Part shown: piece after piece, positions 9,880 through 22,334 of the stretch
Layout: every line of letters starts with the position of its first letter
How positions within the stretch are numbered: the first letter of the stretch is position 1
Assembly (NCBI GenBank): GCA_023897205.1
Contig: JAHWDD010000003.1
Coordinates: 4,343,665-4,407,664, forward strand
Source of the DNA: Exophiala sp. HKRS030
Taxonomy: Eukaryota; Ascomycota; Eurotiomycetes; Chaetothyriales; Herpotrichiellaceae
Length of the DNA stretch: 64,000 bases
Direction of reading: 5' to 3'
The notes under the pieces: generated by a model
What the model was told of the DNA's origin: nothing
Database searches by the model: none
The model's input: the letters and a program-made list of their open reading frames with translations, nothing else
Made by a program: the position numbers and the translations under genes

Positions 9880-12800
9880 CTATTCTTCCTCTTCTTCGCC
9901 AGTGCCCTTGCTTCCCAACACCCATTTAGACTTGCCGTGAATGTCGGTTTCATGCTCAAGAGCGACACGGCTAAGATGGCCGAGAATATTCTCCATGGTG
10001 GTATCAGCGTGGCTTCGAGTGGCACGGCCAAGGTTATCAATCCAGCTCATGCTGACAAGGATGTAGTAGACGATAGCTACGACGATAATAACGCCGATGG
10101 AGTAACACCAGATAACGACGACAGTGACGATAGAGGTGTCGGTGCTATAATGATCGCGAGAGAATGAATCTTGTGGACTTGTGAAGAATTCGTCCTCATT
10201 TCCGGAAAGCCAGCCGAAAACACAGAAGAGGGTGGAAAGAACATCGACGACAAAGATAGCACCGACGAGTTTCCATGATGGCCAAGTCTGTCCACCACGG
10301 GTAACGAAGATGAGCCAATTCTCAACCAGTGAGACTTGAAGGAAGAGCATGAGTTGAACATTGCCAAAGTTCTGAACGAGACCACCGTCTGGAAGATAGA
10401 AAGATCCACGCATGATCCAGGTGGAAATGGCCAGGAGAACACCGAGGAAGACTGAGATAACCCAGATCTTTGGCAATTGCCATTCGACGGGTCTGGGCTC
10501 GTAGTGAGCGTTATCGTAGGCAACAGCGATAGTGGCAAGATCGGCGAAGAGGGCCAAGAACACAATCAAATCGGTACGGATTGTCTCGTTGATGATGATC
10601 ATGGAGGTTGTCAGGTAGAGTTCCAAGTGCAAGCAAAGAGCGATACGATATTGCACGTAGGCCTTCATACGCTGGAAAATTTGGCGGGCAACCTTGATGG
10701 CATCGACGATGGTACTCAAACCGGGGGCCAAGAAAACGATATCGGCAGCGGCTTGAGCAGCTTCAGTAGCACCTTCGACAGCAATACCGCAGTCAGACTT
10801 CTTCAATGAGGGAGCATCGTTGACACCGTCACCAGTCATGGCAGTAAGATGGCCACGCTGTTGCAACATTTCGACGACCTGGTACTTGTGTTCGGGGAAA
10901 ACTTCGGCGAAGCCATCGGCTTTCTCAACCAGATCGTATTGAGCGGAGCCAGCAACACCTCCAGAGATGAGACGGTGAGAGTTGTAAACCTTTGTACCAA
11001 GAGCCAGTAGCTTGCAGGTTTCCTTAGCGATAGCGATGGCATCACCAGTCAACATCTTGACACTGAGACCAAGGTTTTGAGCTTCCAGAATGGTGTGTGC
11101 TGTATCTTCACGAGGAGGGTCGAACATGGGCAACATGCCAATGACTTTCCATGGCTCGTCACCACGCTTGGAAGCAACACCGAGAGAACGGAAACCACGA
11201 CGGGCAAAGTCGGCTGCGGTATCACGATAGTGCTTGGCAGTGGCCTCGTCGCATTCGGCGATGGCAAGGACGGCCTTGGGAGCACCCTTGCAGAACGACC
11301 AGCGTTCGCCTTTAAGAGTGCAGACGGTTGTGATACGCTTGGAGACGGGGTCGAACGGTGTGTATTTTTCGGTTTTCCAGCCTTGTTGCAGGATCTCACG
11401 AGCCTTGGGGTAACGCTTCAGCGTCAGGATGGTAATCTTGTCGATAGGATCGAGGGCCTTGAGATTGTGGGAGGAGGCAAGAGCGGCGCAGGCCATCATC
11501 CAGTTGACGTCTTCACCTTCGGCGACGTAAGGCTCACGAATGGTCAATTGGTTGGCAGTCAATGTACCAGTCTTGTCAGAGCAGAGTACATCCACACCCT
11601 AGAAGTAGTTAGCATGAAAATCATGAATTATCGGGAAAGTACTCACGGCCAGGGACTCGATAGCAGTCAGCTTCTGAACGATAGCCTTTTGTTTGGCGAG
11701 GTAGGCGGCGCCGACAGCGAGGGTGGTGGTTGTGACAACGGGGAGACCGACAGGAACACCGATGATCAACAAGATAAGAGCGTAATGCAACAGATTGATG
11801 GAGCTGTCCATAGGAGTGGCAATGTTCAATCCTCGGAAGAAACCGCCAACCCAAGCGGCGAGAATGAAGAAGACGACCAAGACAAGTAGAGCTGTGCCAA
11901 TGGAGTCCATGATAGCTTTGAAGTGACCTGAATCAGTTGCACCTTGGACCAATGAAGCAGTCTTGCCGACAAAAGATCCACGAGCAGATTCGGTGACAAC
12001 AGAGTAGGCCTTTCCACGCTTGCAACCAGTGGTGTAGTAGCAGATGTCACCCATGTATTTGTCCACAGCGAGCGATTCACCAGTGATGGCAGACTGATCG
12101 GTGGCAACAATGGAAACACCGATGTGGTGTTCCTCGTCATCATCGGAATCAGTGTGGTTCTTGGAGTGATAACCTTCAGGATCCTAGAAAGTTGTTAACT
12201 TCGTCTGGAAAGTGCAATAAATCGAGGTTCTTACGTTGATCATTTCTTTGTATTCTTCAAAGCCAGCTGGGTTGTCATAGTCGCAGATCAAGCGGGCTTC
12301 GCCGGCGACAACGGAGCCTTCCTCAAGAATGAGCTGCAAAAGTCAGTTTCAAGAACTTTTGCGGGATGTCTTCCGACTTACAATGTCACCAGGAACTAGT
12401 TCACGAGCTTTGATTTCTTGAACTTGACCGTCTCGAACGACTTCAGCCTTCATTGCGATATCTCCCTTCAGACTGGCCACGACATCGGCGGCCTGTTTTT
12501 CCTGATACCAACCGACAATGGCGTTCAGCATCAGAATACCGATGATGACACCAAAATCGATCCAATCTTGCAGACCGGCAGCGAGGAGAACAGCGAGTTC
12601 CATGACTGAGGTGAATTAGCTTGGGAACACTCCTAAGGAGGAAATTTGTGCAGCTTACCGTAGAGGATAGGACCACGGAAATAGCCAATGAACTTGACCA
12701 GCATGTTTTCTTTTTCGGTGGTCAATTCATTGTAGCCAGTCTTTCTCCTTCGTGCCTCGACTTCAGCACTGGTGAGACCTTGTTTGATGTCTGTGTTCAA

Positions 12801-13070
12801 CCACTCTTCGGGGACCTCAAAGAGATCACCAGCACCGCCAGCGCCGCCAAACAACTTCTGGAAGAAATTCTTCTTTTTGGGTGTGGAAGCATCGGCGACA
12901 TCGTCACCTGAGACCTGCGAAGGGGCTTTGGAGAAGCGACGGTCTCGATAAGTCGAGATGTATCGAATCAGGTTGGCATACTCGCCCTCATCCTTATCGG
13001 GATCCCAGCCGTCGGCGAAGGAGATTCTCTCACGCTTGGGGTCGCCGTTCTCAAGATCTTTTTCCGCCAT
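9880..13070 (-). CDS. pma: Plasma-membrane H+-transporting P-type (P3A) ATPase, Pma1/Pma2 type
   Basis: Five exons: 13070-12659, 12605-12382, 12333-12235, 12183-11647 and 11598-9880. All introns are 48-53 nt with GT-AG ends, giving 996 residues. It pumps protons out of the cell at ATP cost and energises nutrient uptake. Visible elements in order: acidic N-terminus with the GEYANLIRYISTYRDRR block; actuator-domain TGES; the M4 segment IIGVPVGLPVV; the phosphorylation loop CSDKTGTLT with the phosphorylated Asp near residue 432; MLTGDAIAIA; hinge TGDGVNDAP; six C-terminal membrane helices with the FADLATIAVAYDNA segment; then a cytosolic tail ending in poly-Glu. Length fits filamentous-fungal Pma proteins. 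The fourth junction falls just before the GVDVLCSDKTG segment. A 5'-leader intron is likely. Whether it is the main (Pma1) or secondary (Pma2) isoform needs a tree. Confidence 0.96.
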
Positions 13071-13076
13071 GATTTA

Positions 13077-13266
13077 CTGTGGGAGTGGAGAGGTTAGTAT
13101 GCGGGAAAGAAAAAGAAAGAAGAAAAGGACGACGACGACGACAAGGTCAGGCGTAAAGACCAAGCTGAAAAGGAAAAAGAAGAGTTCTGTGAGCTCACAG
13201 CGTGCAACCCCTCTTTAAAGCAAAGTCCGATCACAACATGCGAGCAGAAAGAGACGGGCAGCTCAC
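13077..13266 (-). other. Probable leader (5' UTR) intron of the H+-ATPase gene
   Basis: Upstream of the ATG at 13070, the minus strand has a good donor (AAG|GTGAGC at 13266) and a pyrimidine-containing acceptor (CTCCCACAG at 13077), giving a 190 nt intron that ends 6 nt before the start codon. It contains a (GAC)5 microsatellite (plus 13128-13142). The sites are visible; splicing is inferred. Confidence 0.45.
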
Positions 13267-16200
13267 CTTGAGCAAAGCAAGGTCGACTGGAGGGTTTGGG
13301 AGACCACTGGGCTCCACAATAATGATCCGTCAAGCCGTGGAGCTGCGATAGCTCGAGCAAGGTCGATGGAGCAGTGATCTGGTTGGCTGCTTAAGCTTTC
13401 CCTGAGGTTCTGGTCAGCCAGCATGCCGCTTGAGCCATTTGATAAGAAAAAGACAAAGAGACGGGGATGTTTTGACAACTGGAGGACTTGTTTTGAATAC
13501 GTCAAGGGCGTACCCGAGAATACGCACCAGTGTAAAATGTGCTGGCTGACAAGACAGGCCAGATTGTCCGTGCAGGCTTAGTGGACTCTGACTGTTGAGG
13601 TGCTGGCGTCAAGCGGGACCGGGGGTCAGGATGGAGTTGCTCGAAAGCTACAAGGGTGCGGGAGTTTGTACGAGAGAGCGAGAGGAGTTTTCGTGTAGGA
13701 GGACCTAGAGGAGCCAAAGAGGGCAGAGGAGGGAGGATAACGACTGGTAGGTTGGTCGTGTAGGGGACCAAGGGTCGAGTAGGAAGTGAGAGACCGAATC
13801 CACCCACAGAAGGAGAATTTTGGGCTTGTTTTTGCCAACTCCGCTAAGTAGTTTGGTGTGCCTAGGGATCCCGTCCAATCGCAAGCCGGTATGAGCCGAC
13901 GTGGGTCAACCAGAGGAAGGTGCAGCGACGCATCGCCGACAGTCAGCCTCCGACTCATCACACACATGTTCCACTCCTCATCGTTCATCAAGTAACAGAT
14001 CTCCGGGCACCACACTCTGTGCCCTAGTTCCTACCTAGGGCCTCCGACCTAGTCACCTATCTGTGAGTAGTCACCTAGTCACCCAGTCACGCCAGTCACC
14101 TAGGTCCTCCTTTGTTGCCGACCATCACCGACCTAAATCCACTTGGACGCTCTTCCACTATCCGCAATCATATTGTCTCCAAATGATCAACATCGTTAAC
14201 CCCCCTACTCAAGCAGATCTTACAGACCAAAACTCCTACCTAGTCATCACGACGGAGCAGGTTCTGCTTGGAAGACCTCTACACAACGGATTCAAGAAGA
14301 AAAATTCAAGCGTGCGGCCCAAGACACCAAATTTTGTGTCGACAGGCCTTGTGAAATAACAAGGTTGTGAGTGAAAAATTGGGCCGAGGACAGCGGGCCA
14401 CATGTGCATATAGCAACGTGCCCGACACTGGACAGAATTCCACGCATCCTCCACCCTTTGCCAGAGCCGTGGGTACAAGCCTACGAGGTAGCTCTGGCCG
14501 ATGTCCACCTCGCGTGTGAATCTGCAGCTTTCCTCCGCTTATCCATCGTCTTTCCAGGTACAAAGTACTTTGTCCTTAGTATTGCCGTAGGATACCTATA
14601 CAACTACAACGTCCAAGGATCTGCCACCCTTCGAGACCAACCAACAGCGCGACAAATGACCGCTTATTGAAAGAACCATCGATTTGGAGCATCTAGCTAC
14701 TGGAAGCGAAGCTCCAAACTCGATTTGTGACCGTCAAACATTTAGACTCACAGCCCTAAACCGCCACAATTCATGCTGTTCGTCTCGACTGCAAGCTCTA
14801 AGCTCTGTACTCTGTACATCTGATGTACATCTTTTGAGCTTTCTTCTTTACCTCGATCACGGCGCCTTCACACCGGGACACTTCAGTAGAGATGGGCAAG
14901 CAAGCTCAAGACCCGGTTTCCCAACATGAAACCTTGCATTGAAGCCAGGATGTGGGAGTTGATGATGTTGCATCCCTACAAGAACATCCGTTCGGGAATC
15001 CTGGATGAGTGACCAGTGACCACAAAATGCTGTCATTGTGGCTTGCATCTGCGTGTTTCAGCGCTTGAAATATTGCCCTAGACCTGGATCTGTAGGAATA
15101 CTAAACACTGGTCAATCGCCCGGTTCATTGTTGTTAACTACGACTCCCATGAACCATGCCCAAATTCGGAACAGCGTTCACGCCCGCGCTGACTTCATTA
15201 CGTCGCATCATTCTGCCCCGTCCGTGCCCATCGCTACTATTTGTCCCACTGGAAATCGGCGGCATTGACGGCACTGCATGGGTCGGCCAGTTGATCTAGC
15301 TGTTGAAAGTTAGAAGCATCAAGATCCGCCCGCTTTGTCATTTGAAGGAATTACTCATGACCGTCTTGTATGTCTCTGTATCCTTTGTTACACACACCTG
15401 GGGCGAGACGAGCCATTTCAAACCTTCTACCAGGCATATGGCAACACCTCGAGTCGGCCCCTGCTCGATGCTTTTCTCCGACATGACCTTCTACAGCTCG
15501 CTGTTAGCCAGATACCACGTACCCGACGACGACGGCTCCTCAACGTCGAAGACAGGCCTGGCGGTCGCTGAGAGCCAACAGGTGGACTTGCGTGTGCACC
15601 ACTGTGTGTACATTCGTCTTCCGAGGTATCGTGGATGCTGCTTGCTACCTAGATAGGCTAAATAGCTGCCAACGAGTGTACGGGGCCTGCACCGTGCCGT
15701 CATTACTCTTACATCTGCACCCGGTGGCCGAGCTCTTGCTTCTCCAAACGTACAAAGGACATTGTATCTGAAGCATTCAAAAGGCTTACTCATCTATATG
15801 CCAACACTATTGTCGTTTCCGATCAAGCCTCATTCGCCCAAGTGATTCAGATTATAACACTTTCGATAGGCATCGCCGGAATGACAGATGGATCTCTTGT
15901 GCCCTCTTGAACTGCTTGCAGTTGGGTCTGCGCGGAATCCAAGTGCGTTTATTCGAGAGATTCAAAAACAAACCCACGACCCACAAATTCTATTGAAGCT
16001 TAAGGGACGAATTTCCACTAGTGTGCCAGGCGAGCGACAAGTGCGGGTGGTGGGTGGTGGGCTTGATCTGGCTGGCCAGTCTCGTCTGCATCCCACTCTT
16101 TGAACTGGCCAATCCACCGGGCCCTAAATTGGAATGTTTGACAAAGTAAACAAATTCACGATTAGAGAAATTGCAGCATCAAAGATCTAATCCGAAATTA

Positions 16201-19200
16201 TCTGCCATCAACAAACCTATCGGCCTACGAGGCTCGTTTGTGCTCGAGATCTCTCAGCCTTGCTCGAGATCAGGCCTGTCCATTGCACCGAGCTCACAGC
16301 TCTAATAAAACCAAGTCTTTGCACTCGTGGAACCCAAAATGTAAGTTGCACGCAAATGGATGGAGTCTTAGCATAGTCCGACTGTCTTTTCGCAAGTCGC
16401 AGGCACGGGCAATTAATTCGGGAAGTAAAAGAGCCTGAGACTCGCACCCGAACCCTACTGCATAGAAATTCTTTCATTCTTCTCTGGAGTCTCAAACGGG
16501 GTATCTGAGGCGCTAGACTTCTGGCAAGAGGCTTGATGCTACGATAATAACGAATCGAGACTCTTCTTGCCGGGCAAGACTGGAGACTCAAGACTCAAGA
16601 CACGGAGTTTCCCCATAGTAACTTACAGTAGCGGGATCTGACCCTCAGACGTGTACCTGAGGCATTTTTCCGATACAGGAGTCTGGCCTGCAGGCTGCAG
16701 CAGATGTACTTACGGTGTAGTCTTCCGGAATATTTTCATGCCCATCGCTTCCAACTCAAGGCAAATAAGCTGAAGCGAGGAGGGAAAAAACCTTTACGGA
16801 CGTGAGTTTCAGGTTTGTTTATGGCTGCAACATCCGGGGCTTCGTTCAAGACTGGTTGCTGTCGCCGTGTCGCATGTCGCACGTCGCATGTCGGTCAACT
16901 CGGACCGTTCGCACATCTGGGCAGTGGGCATTCTAGTTAACGCCATCACTGCTCCGTATACTACGGGGCTCCAGTTGAGGCATTTTGATGTCCAGCACCA
17001 TGGCCGAATGTAACCAAAAGAAACACTCGTCCACCATACTGCCAGAACCTTTTGGCCGCGCTGTAGTAAAGTCCTGTGGGTTCCCGCTTTTGCAAAGAAT
17101 TTTCTGTCGGACTTGTCTTTGTGGTGACATTTCTCAAAACTCGTGCCGGGGAATGTCTTCCCAGCAGTTTCATCTTCTGTACACCTGTCGACTATCCCTT
17201 GCTTGCGCGTTTGTATAGTCACAGTCTGGATCTCCACGCCGCGAGCGTGAGCGATTTCCATCATCCTTTGGACCGTCGATGCCAACTCGCCAAGTGAATG
17301 ATCGAACCCGATGCCTCGCGATGGCTCTGGGGCATCTGCGCACCACGTTCGGAATTGTCCGCGCCAAAAACGGGCAAAACGAAATTCACCTACCACTGTC
17401 GTGATTCGGTGGACCCGGGCTTCCTTGTCCTGGGTCGGTGAGGTGCAAGCCGCAGAGAAAAGATCGCGGTAAGCATGTCGGAATGCTCGTCGTGGTACGT
17501 AACGACAGCGGGCATCTGAGGTTTGATTCAGTCAACGTTTTTCTTGTGGCCATTTGCTACCCGCCTGCGATGGTCGCGATGTCAGCAAGATGCGGTGCAT
17601 CGCACTGCCCTCATAAATGGATTATCAGGACGTTGTTTCTAGGTCGTCGGCACCACCGTGAAATGCCCAGTTCTGGGCTACTGCATTCAATCTTCTGCAG
17701 ATTGCGCCGTGAGAAAGATCACAGCAGGTGAAGACTGCACATCCATATTTGAGGCAGTCAGCTACACCACATGCTACAAGCCACAATATGTTGCACGTTT
17801 ACAATCCATCACGCCTTGCCCTATGAACTTTGGGTACTTACTGATAAGAGGCCGCAGGCTAGAACACGCTTCAAATAAAGTTCTGGCCTTGATGCTGTTG
17901 GTACTCTTTGTCACACTTAGCTATCTCTACAGAAGTTTTGAATGCCGACCCTAGTAATTCCCAGAGGCCAGCGATGCACACTTTGTTGTCAATCAAAGCG
18001 GATCCTGCAGAACCTTGATGCTCATCAGAAAAGCTGATGATACGTCGGAAACGCCCATCAGGCATGCATCCATCAATCTAGACTAGAACATAGGAGCTGC
18101 AAATGGCAATATAAGGCGACTGTTTGGAGGAATAACGGGCTGCATGACGGGGATTGACTTTCCACCCCGCAACCTGACATTTGGTGTGATGGAGGGTGGC
18201 ACACCACCACGAGTCCACGACGACTCCATTTCCTGCGAAGTGGTGATGCAATCATTCTATAGGGCCGAATTGGTTTACGATCCTTTGACCAGGCCTTCTG
18301 CGATGATCTCCTTGTCAGTGGTGCTAGCAACTTAGCACCCTGTGGTATGTGGTATGACCTTGGTGTGCATGGCAACCCCGCACTGAACGTCAAAAAGCAA
18401 AATATATGATTGTGTAAGTGGCATTTATGATTTGAGTGGGATCTGCTAACTAGTGTGCGCATGAAGTTGGCGTGGTAAGTGAGAAGCGGGTTCTGGTCCC
18501 TGGATGACAATGGACTGTAGATCCGATCCTATACCAAGGCTAGATTTGCATGCACATTGAGTGCAGGTTACATGTCTGGGCTTTTCTGCCGATGATTGAC
18601 CCATGATGAGGAGAGTCGTCGGCTGTCAAATATCGACCTCGTGCGACCTCAATCCGCCATCTTTTGTCACGTGATCATATATCTCTTACACGACTCGACT
18701 TCACGTCCTCCCTAACATGCAGGTTGCCAGTGTTCAGGGCCACGAAGAATCTGCATATCTTTGCGGTGTCTCTCCGAAGATACATCTTTGCGATGGATGC
18801 CTACATTTGAAATCTCCAGTTGTGGCACATCATACGGCAAGTATCAACTCGCAAAGTAACAATGGATCTCAAGTGAGATTGAGTCACTCAAGACCAGGCA
18901 TTTGTACGACACTCACGCTGTATACACATGCAGTCAAACAACGTCTACGCTGATACCTTCTGTGCTGGAGAATCTAGCAAGCCTGAACTCGATGATAGCA
19001 ACGGCGAGAATGCCTCTCACATCCGTAGCTGAGTTGCTGGTCTAGAGAAGACAAGGCTTTGCAAAGACGCACTTATATCTGCTTTGAGCCTTCCTTATTC
19101 TCGTACCCATGAAGAGATAATAAGGTTTTGTGCAAAGACAAGCATGTTGTGATCCATTGATGTCTAGAAGCTTCTTAACAGAGATGCTCTGTCCATTGCG

Positions 19201-19643
19201 TCGGCAAGCTCGAAGCAGCTTCCCCATGATTCTTCCAACAAGAAGCGCAGACAACCCCAGCATCCCGGATCAGTGAAGACCGACTTAACACACAGGAGAA
19301 TGATTGCTTCGTGCCTTCTTCTACTATCTCTGTTGAGCCTCAACACGCACGCGTGCGTGCGTGTGTGCGGGACTCAACAAAATCTCGTGTCCTTCGTGCC
19401 TGCCTGCATAAGATGCTGCAGAGTGAAGAAGATGGCCTCAACACGCAGCTATCAAGGGTTTGATAATTCTTCTCTCTTTGTGCTCATCCCTCCTCACTTC
19501 TAATCCATTTACTTTTCTCTGCTGCTATCATTGTTGCAATACCGGGTTTGCTTTTTCCAGAGCTATCACGAACAACAGCTGACCTGCAGTCCCCCGTTTG
19601 GTTGAGGTCTCTTGCTTTGCCTCGCTATCTTACCCATAGCAGG
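13267..19643. other. Gene-poor region, 6.4 kb
   Basis: I find no gene I can support. The first part must hold the promoter of the ATPase gene. Around 14035-14110 there is a run of CACCTAGTC/CCTAGG-type short repeats. Near 19345-19370 lies an alternating purine-pyrimidine ACGCGTGCGTGCGTGTGTGCG tract. The largest open frame (195 codons, 16809-17396 minus) has a biased, motif-less translation. No tRNA, 5S or transposon ends were recognised. Confidence 0.5.
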
Positions 19644-21489
19644 ATGTGGCTACATGCTGTGTTCCTTTGGACTTTGGCGGTCGTGCTGGGCCTGTCCTCG
19701 AGTTCTGCTCAGACGATTGACCATGGCCTTGCATCGTCTACCACGACCAGCCATGGATGCGTGGTGACTCATGTCATGCAAATCCCTGAGCAAATCCCTC
19801 CCGTCAGTACTGTCTACAATGTTGTCATGACCACATTCCACTACGTAAGCATATTGTTACGGCTCGTTATGTTCACAAGCACTCACAAACTTCCTAGGCA
19901 GTTGATTGTCGTTCTTGCTCGGTCACCAATGTAAACAATGGATCACTCTTTGCAGTAAGTTCTTCCTGTCCTGCTTCGAAGACATGTTGTAACTTTTCAA
20001 GGGCACCGAAGGCACATTTGATGCGCGTACCACAATTCCCACTCTCACTGTTACTCGAGTTGGTTGCCTCACTCAAGAATCCACGTCAACAACACGAGCT
20101 GGACCATTGACAGGATCAAATTCATATGGAAAAAATATCCTTGCAATCCAAACAGCTGAAACTGAGCCGCTAGTCTTGGAAAATGCGTTGACTGCTTCAA
20201 AGAAGGATATTCTTCGTCGAGGCGAGATGAGCTCTACCGCCACGTCTCTGCTACACCTCGCTGCGGACTTTGGACAAGAAATCCCTCCTGATATTCAACA
20301 ACTTCCAGGACAGGCTCGAGATTTGCTAACTGCCATTTGGTCGGCCATGTTTGCTCTCAATGTGGCAGATTCTGGTCTCAACACTACATGGGCATGTGCT
20401 CAAGTTCAATCTATCGAAGTCAGATACCAATTGAACCAATCTTGGATGAATGCAGACCAGGTCACTTCTCTCTTGTGCTTCATCGCTCAATATGGCTACA
20501 ACTTCAACACCACCCGTGCCGAGCTCTACTCGGCTCTACAAGCCGCAGTATATGCACTACAGGTTGCGGGAGATTTTACCAACAATCGCACCGAAATCTG
20601 TGAGAACTTGGATCTCTTCTACCGTGTTGGTGGACTCCTCGGTATTGACACAGCTCGATTTGACGACTATGCCTGCAAGAATATTCCTTCTGAAACCCCA
20701 ACATCACCCAATGTGTATGGACCTACACCAGTTGTGCCTCTGATCCCCTATCCTACAAATGGAACTACCTCTTGGGGTCATCCTTCGTCCTGGGAACCTC
20801 GTACTACCATTTGGCCCACCGGCGGGACTTATCAAGCAAGTCCAACACCAAAATACCCCAACACCACTATCTGGAGCACTGGGTCCCTGACCACTTCCTC
20901 AGTTGCCACCGGCTACAATTCCATAAACACTACCTCTTTCCAACCCAGTGGTACATCAACTAGTTCAGCAAACTTGACTTGGTCTGCTACAGCAGGGGTT
21001 GGAACCGGTGCAAGCCATATTCCAACAAACTTCACAGCCCCGTCCACATCAACAGGACAGGCCTCTTCAAGTAATATCACATGGACGCAACCAACTGTTC
21101 CCGTTACTGGGACAGGTTCTTGGTCAGGCTCGGGAAATATTACTTCTGCCACATCAACCACCACGCTCAGCAACAACACAACATTCACCTTGTCCATAGA
21201 GCCATCTTCAACAAGCAACCTTGCTTCAACTACCCCCACCGGAGTCATCCTCAACAACACCGTTATCTTAGGTTCTAGCACCACAGCGAGCCCAGATACA
21301 GACACTCGGGCAAACTCCGGTCCTGTAACAAGTTTTCTCTCTGATGTGCTCTCACCAAGTTCCACAGGAACAGGTTTTCTCCAAGAAAAGCAGATCATGC
21401 ACTTTCCTCCGAATCCCCGTACGAAAACCTTCTACCCTGCAATCGAAGCCCCTAGACCTCAGCGTCGTGGTTGGTTCAAAAGATACTGA
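19644..21489 (+). CDS. Secreted Ser/Thr-rich, heavily N-glycosylated protein (cell-wall or surface type)
   Basis: Three exons: 19644-19844, 19898-19954 and 20002-21489, separated by introns of 53 and 47 nt. The protein has 581 residues. It starts with a signal peptide (MWLHAVFLWTLAVVLGLSSS, likely cut after SSA near residue 22). A Cys-containing N-terminal part (HGCVVTH, VDCRSCS, RVGCLT) follows. Next is a probably folded helical domain rich in aromatic residues with scattered Cys (WACAQVQ, LLCFIAQYGYNF, TEICENLD, DYACKNI). From about residue 290 there is a long Ser/Thr/Pro-rich region with many NxS/T sequons and TTIWPTGG/TTIWSTGS-like repeats. The tail is basic (RPQRRGWFKRY) and lacks the hydrophobic end of a GPI-anchored protein. 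An LRRG site near residue 140 could be a Kex2 cut. No named family recognised. It is convergent with the hydrolase gene. Confidence 0.8.
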
Positions 21490-22334
21490 TCCTGTATGAT
21501 TGAGTATGATGTGATACTGTCTGGTGTTCAAGTTGATGGAGATGATAACATGGCCTGAAGATGATGGAGCCACAAACTTTATGGACATATGCTGAGAGAC
21601 GGCGCCCGTACCAAAATGGCATTGCATTTTAGATGAGTTGAGGATTGTACATGGAATGTACCTAAAAGGCATAGATAGAACTGCACGTGTACGAAATACA
21701 ATAGTCTTGTCTTTGATGATTTGAAATCTTGCACCTGAGAGAAGCTCGTTTGCAATCGAAAGTCATATGCATAGTTGAATATCATAAATTCATCTATCTC
21801 CAGAGGTATAATCACATACATTGACCGTCACATGTTTCAACAACTCATGGACAACATGACAAGACACGAACTTGGTTGATCCAGCGGCCTTTAGAAAACT
21901 ACTACAATATGACAGGATTTGAAGAACGCATGAGATTTGATGCCACTTGCTCATAATTGGTCGTCGTCGTCGTCATTCGTCGTCGTCTGCACATGACCGA
22001 GAAATATCAAAGTGTCGTACATGTACATGTAAATAGAAAAGAAATCCCTAGCTCTTTTTGGACCGTGAAGAACCCTGAACGCCAACGCTAGAACGCTGCA
22101 AATATTTTGGAACAGAAGGTAGAGGTGGGCTGGTATGGTGATCTTCGTCGTGGTGGTGGTGGTGATGATGACGATGATCATGCTTTGGGACTTGCTGCTG
22201 GAGTCTGCTGCGGTAGACAGCAGCAGGAACGGGGTTGGCGATCAAGGATGGCGGAGTACCGTCAACGAAAAGGGGGTTTGATGTCTTCATTGTATCTGAA
22301 TCGTAGCTGTGCATGGCAATTTGGAGAAGCCATC
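21490..22334. other. Convergent 3' region with GTC/GGT microsatellites
   Basis: This lies between two convergent genes and holds their 3' UTRs. It contains imperfect trinucleotide tracts: (CGT)n at about 21960-21988 and (GGT)n/(GAT)n at about 22143-22180. No coding frame with a recognisable product. Confidence 0.6.

Noticed and set aside
16440..16560. tRNA-like stretch with GGTTCGGG on the minus strand
   Set aside because: No matching acceptor, D-arm or anticodon arm; the B-box consensus is not met.
16809..17396. 195-codon minus-strand frame in the 6.4 kb spacer
   Set aside because: Trp/Cys/Arg-rich, motif-free translation typical of non-coding DNA.
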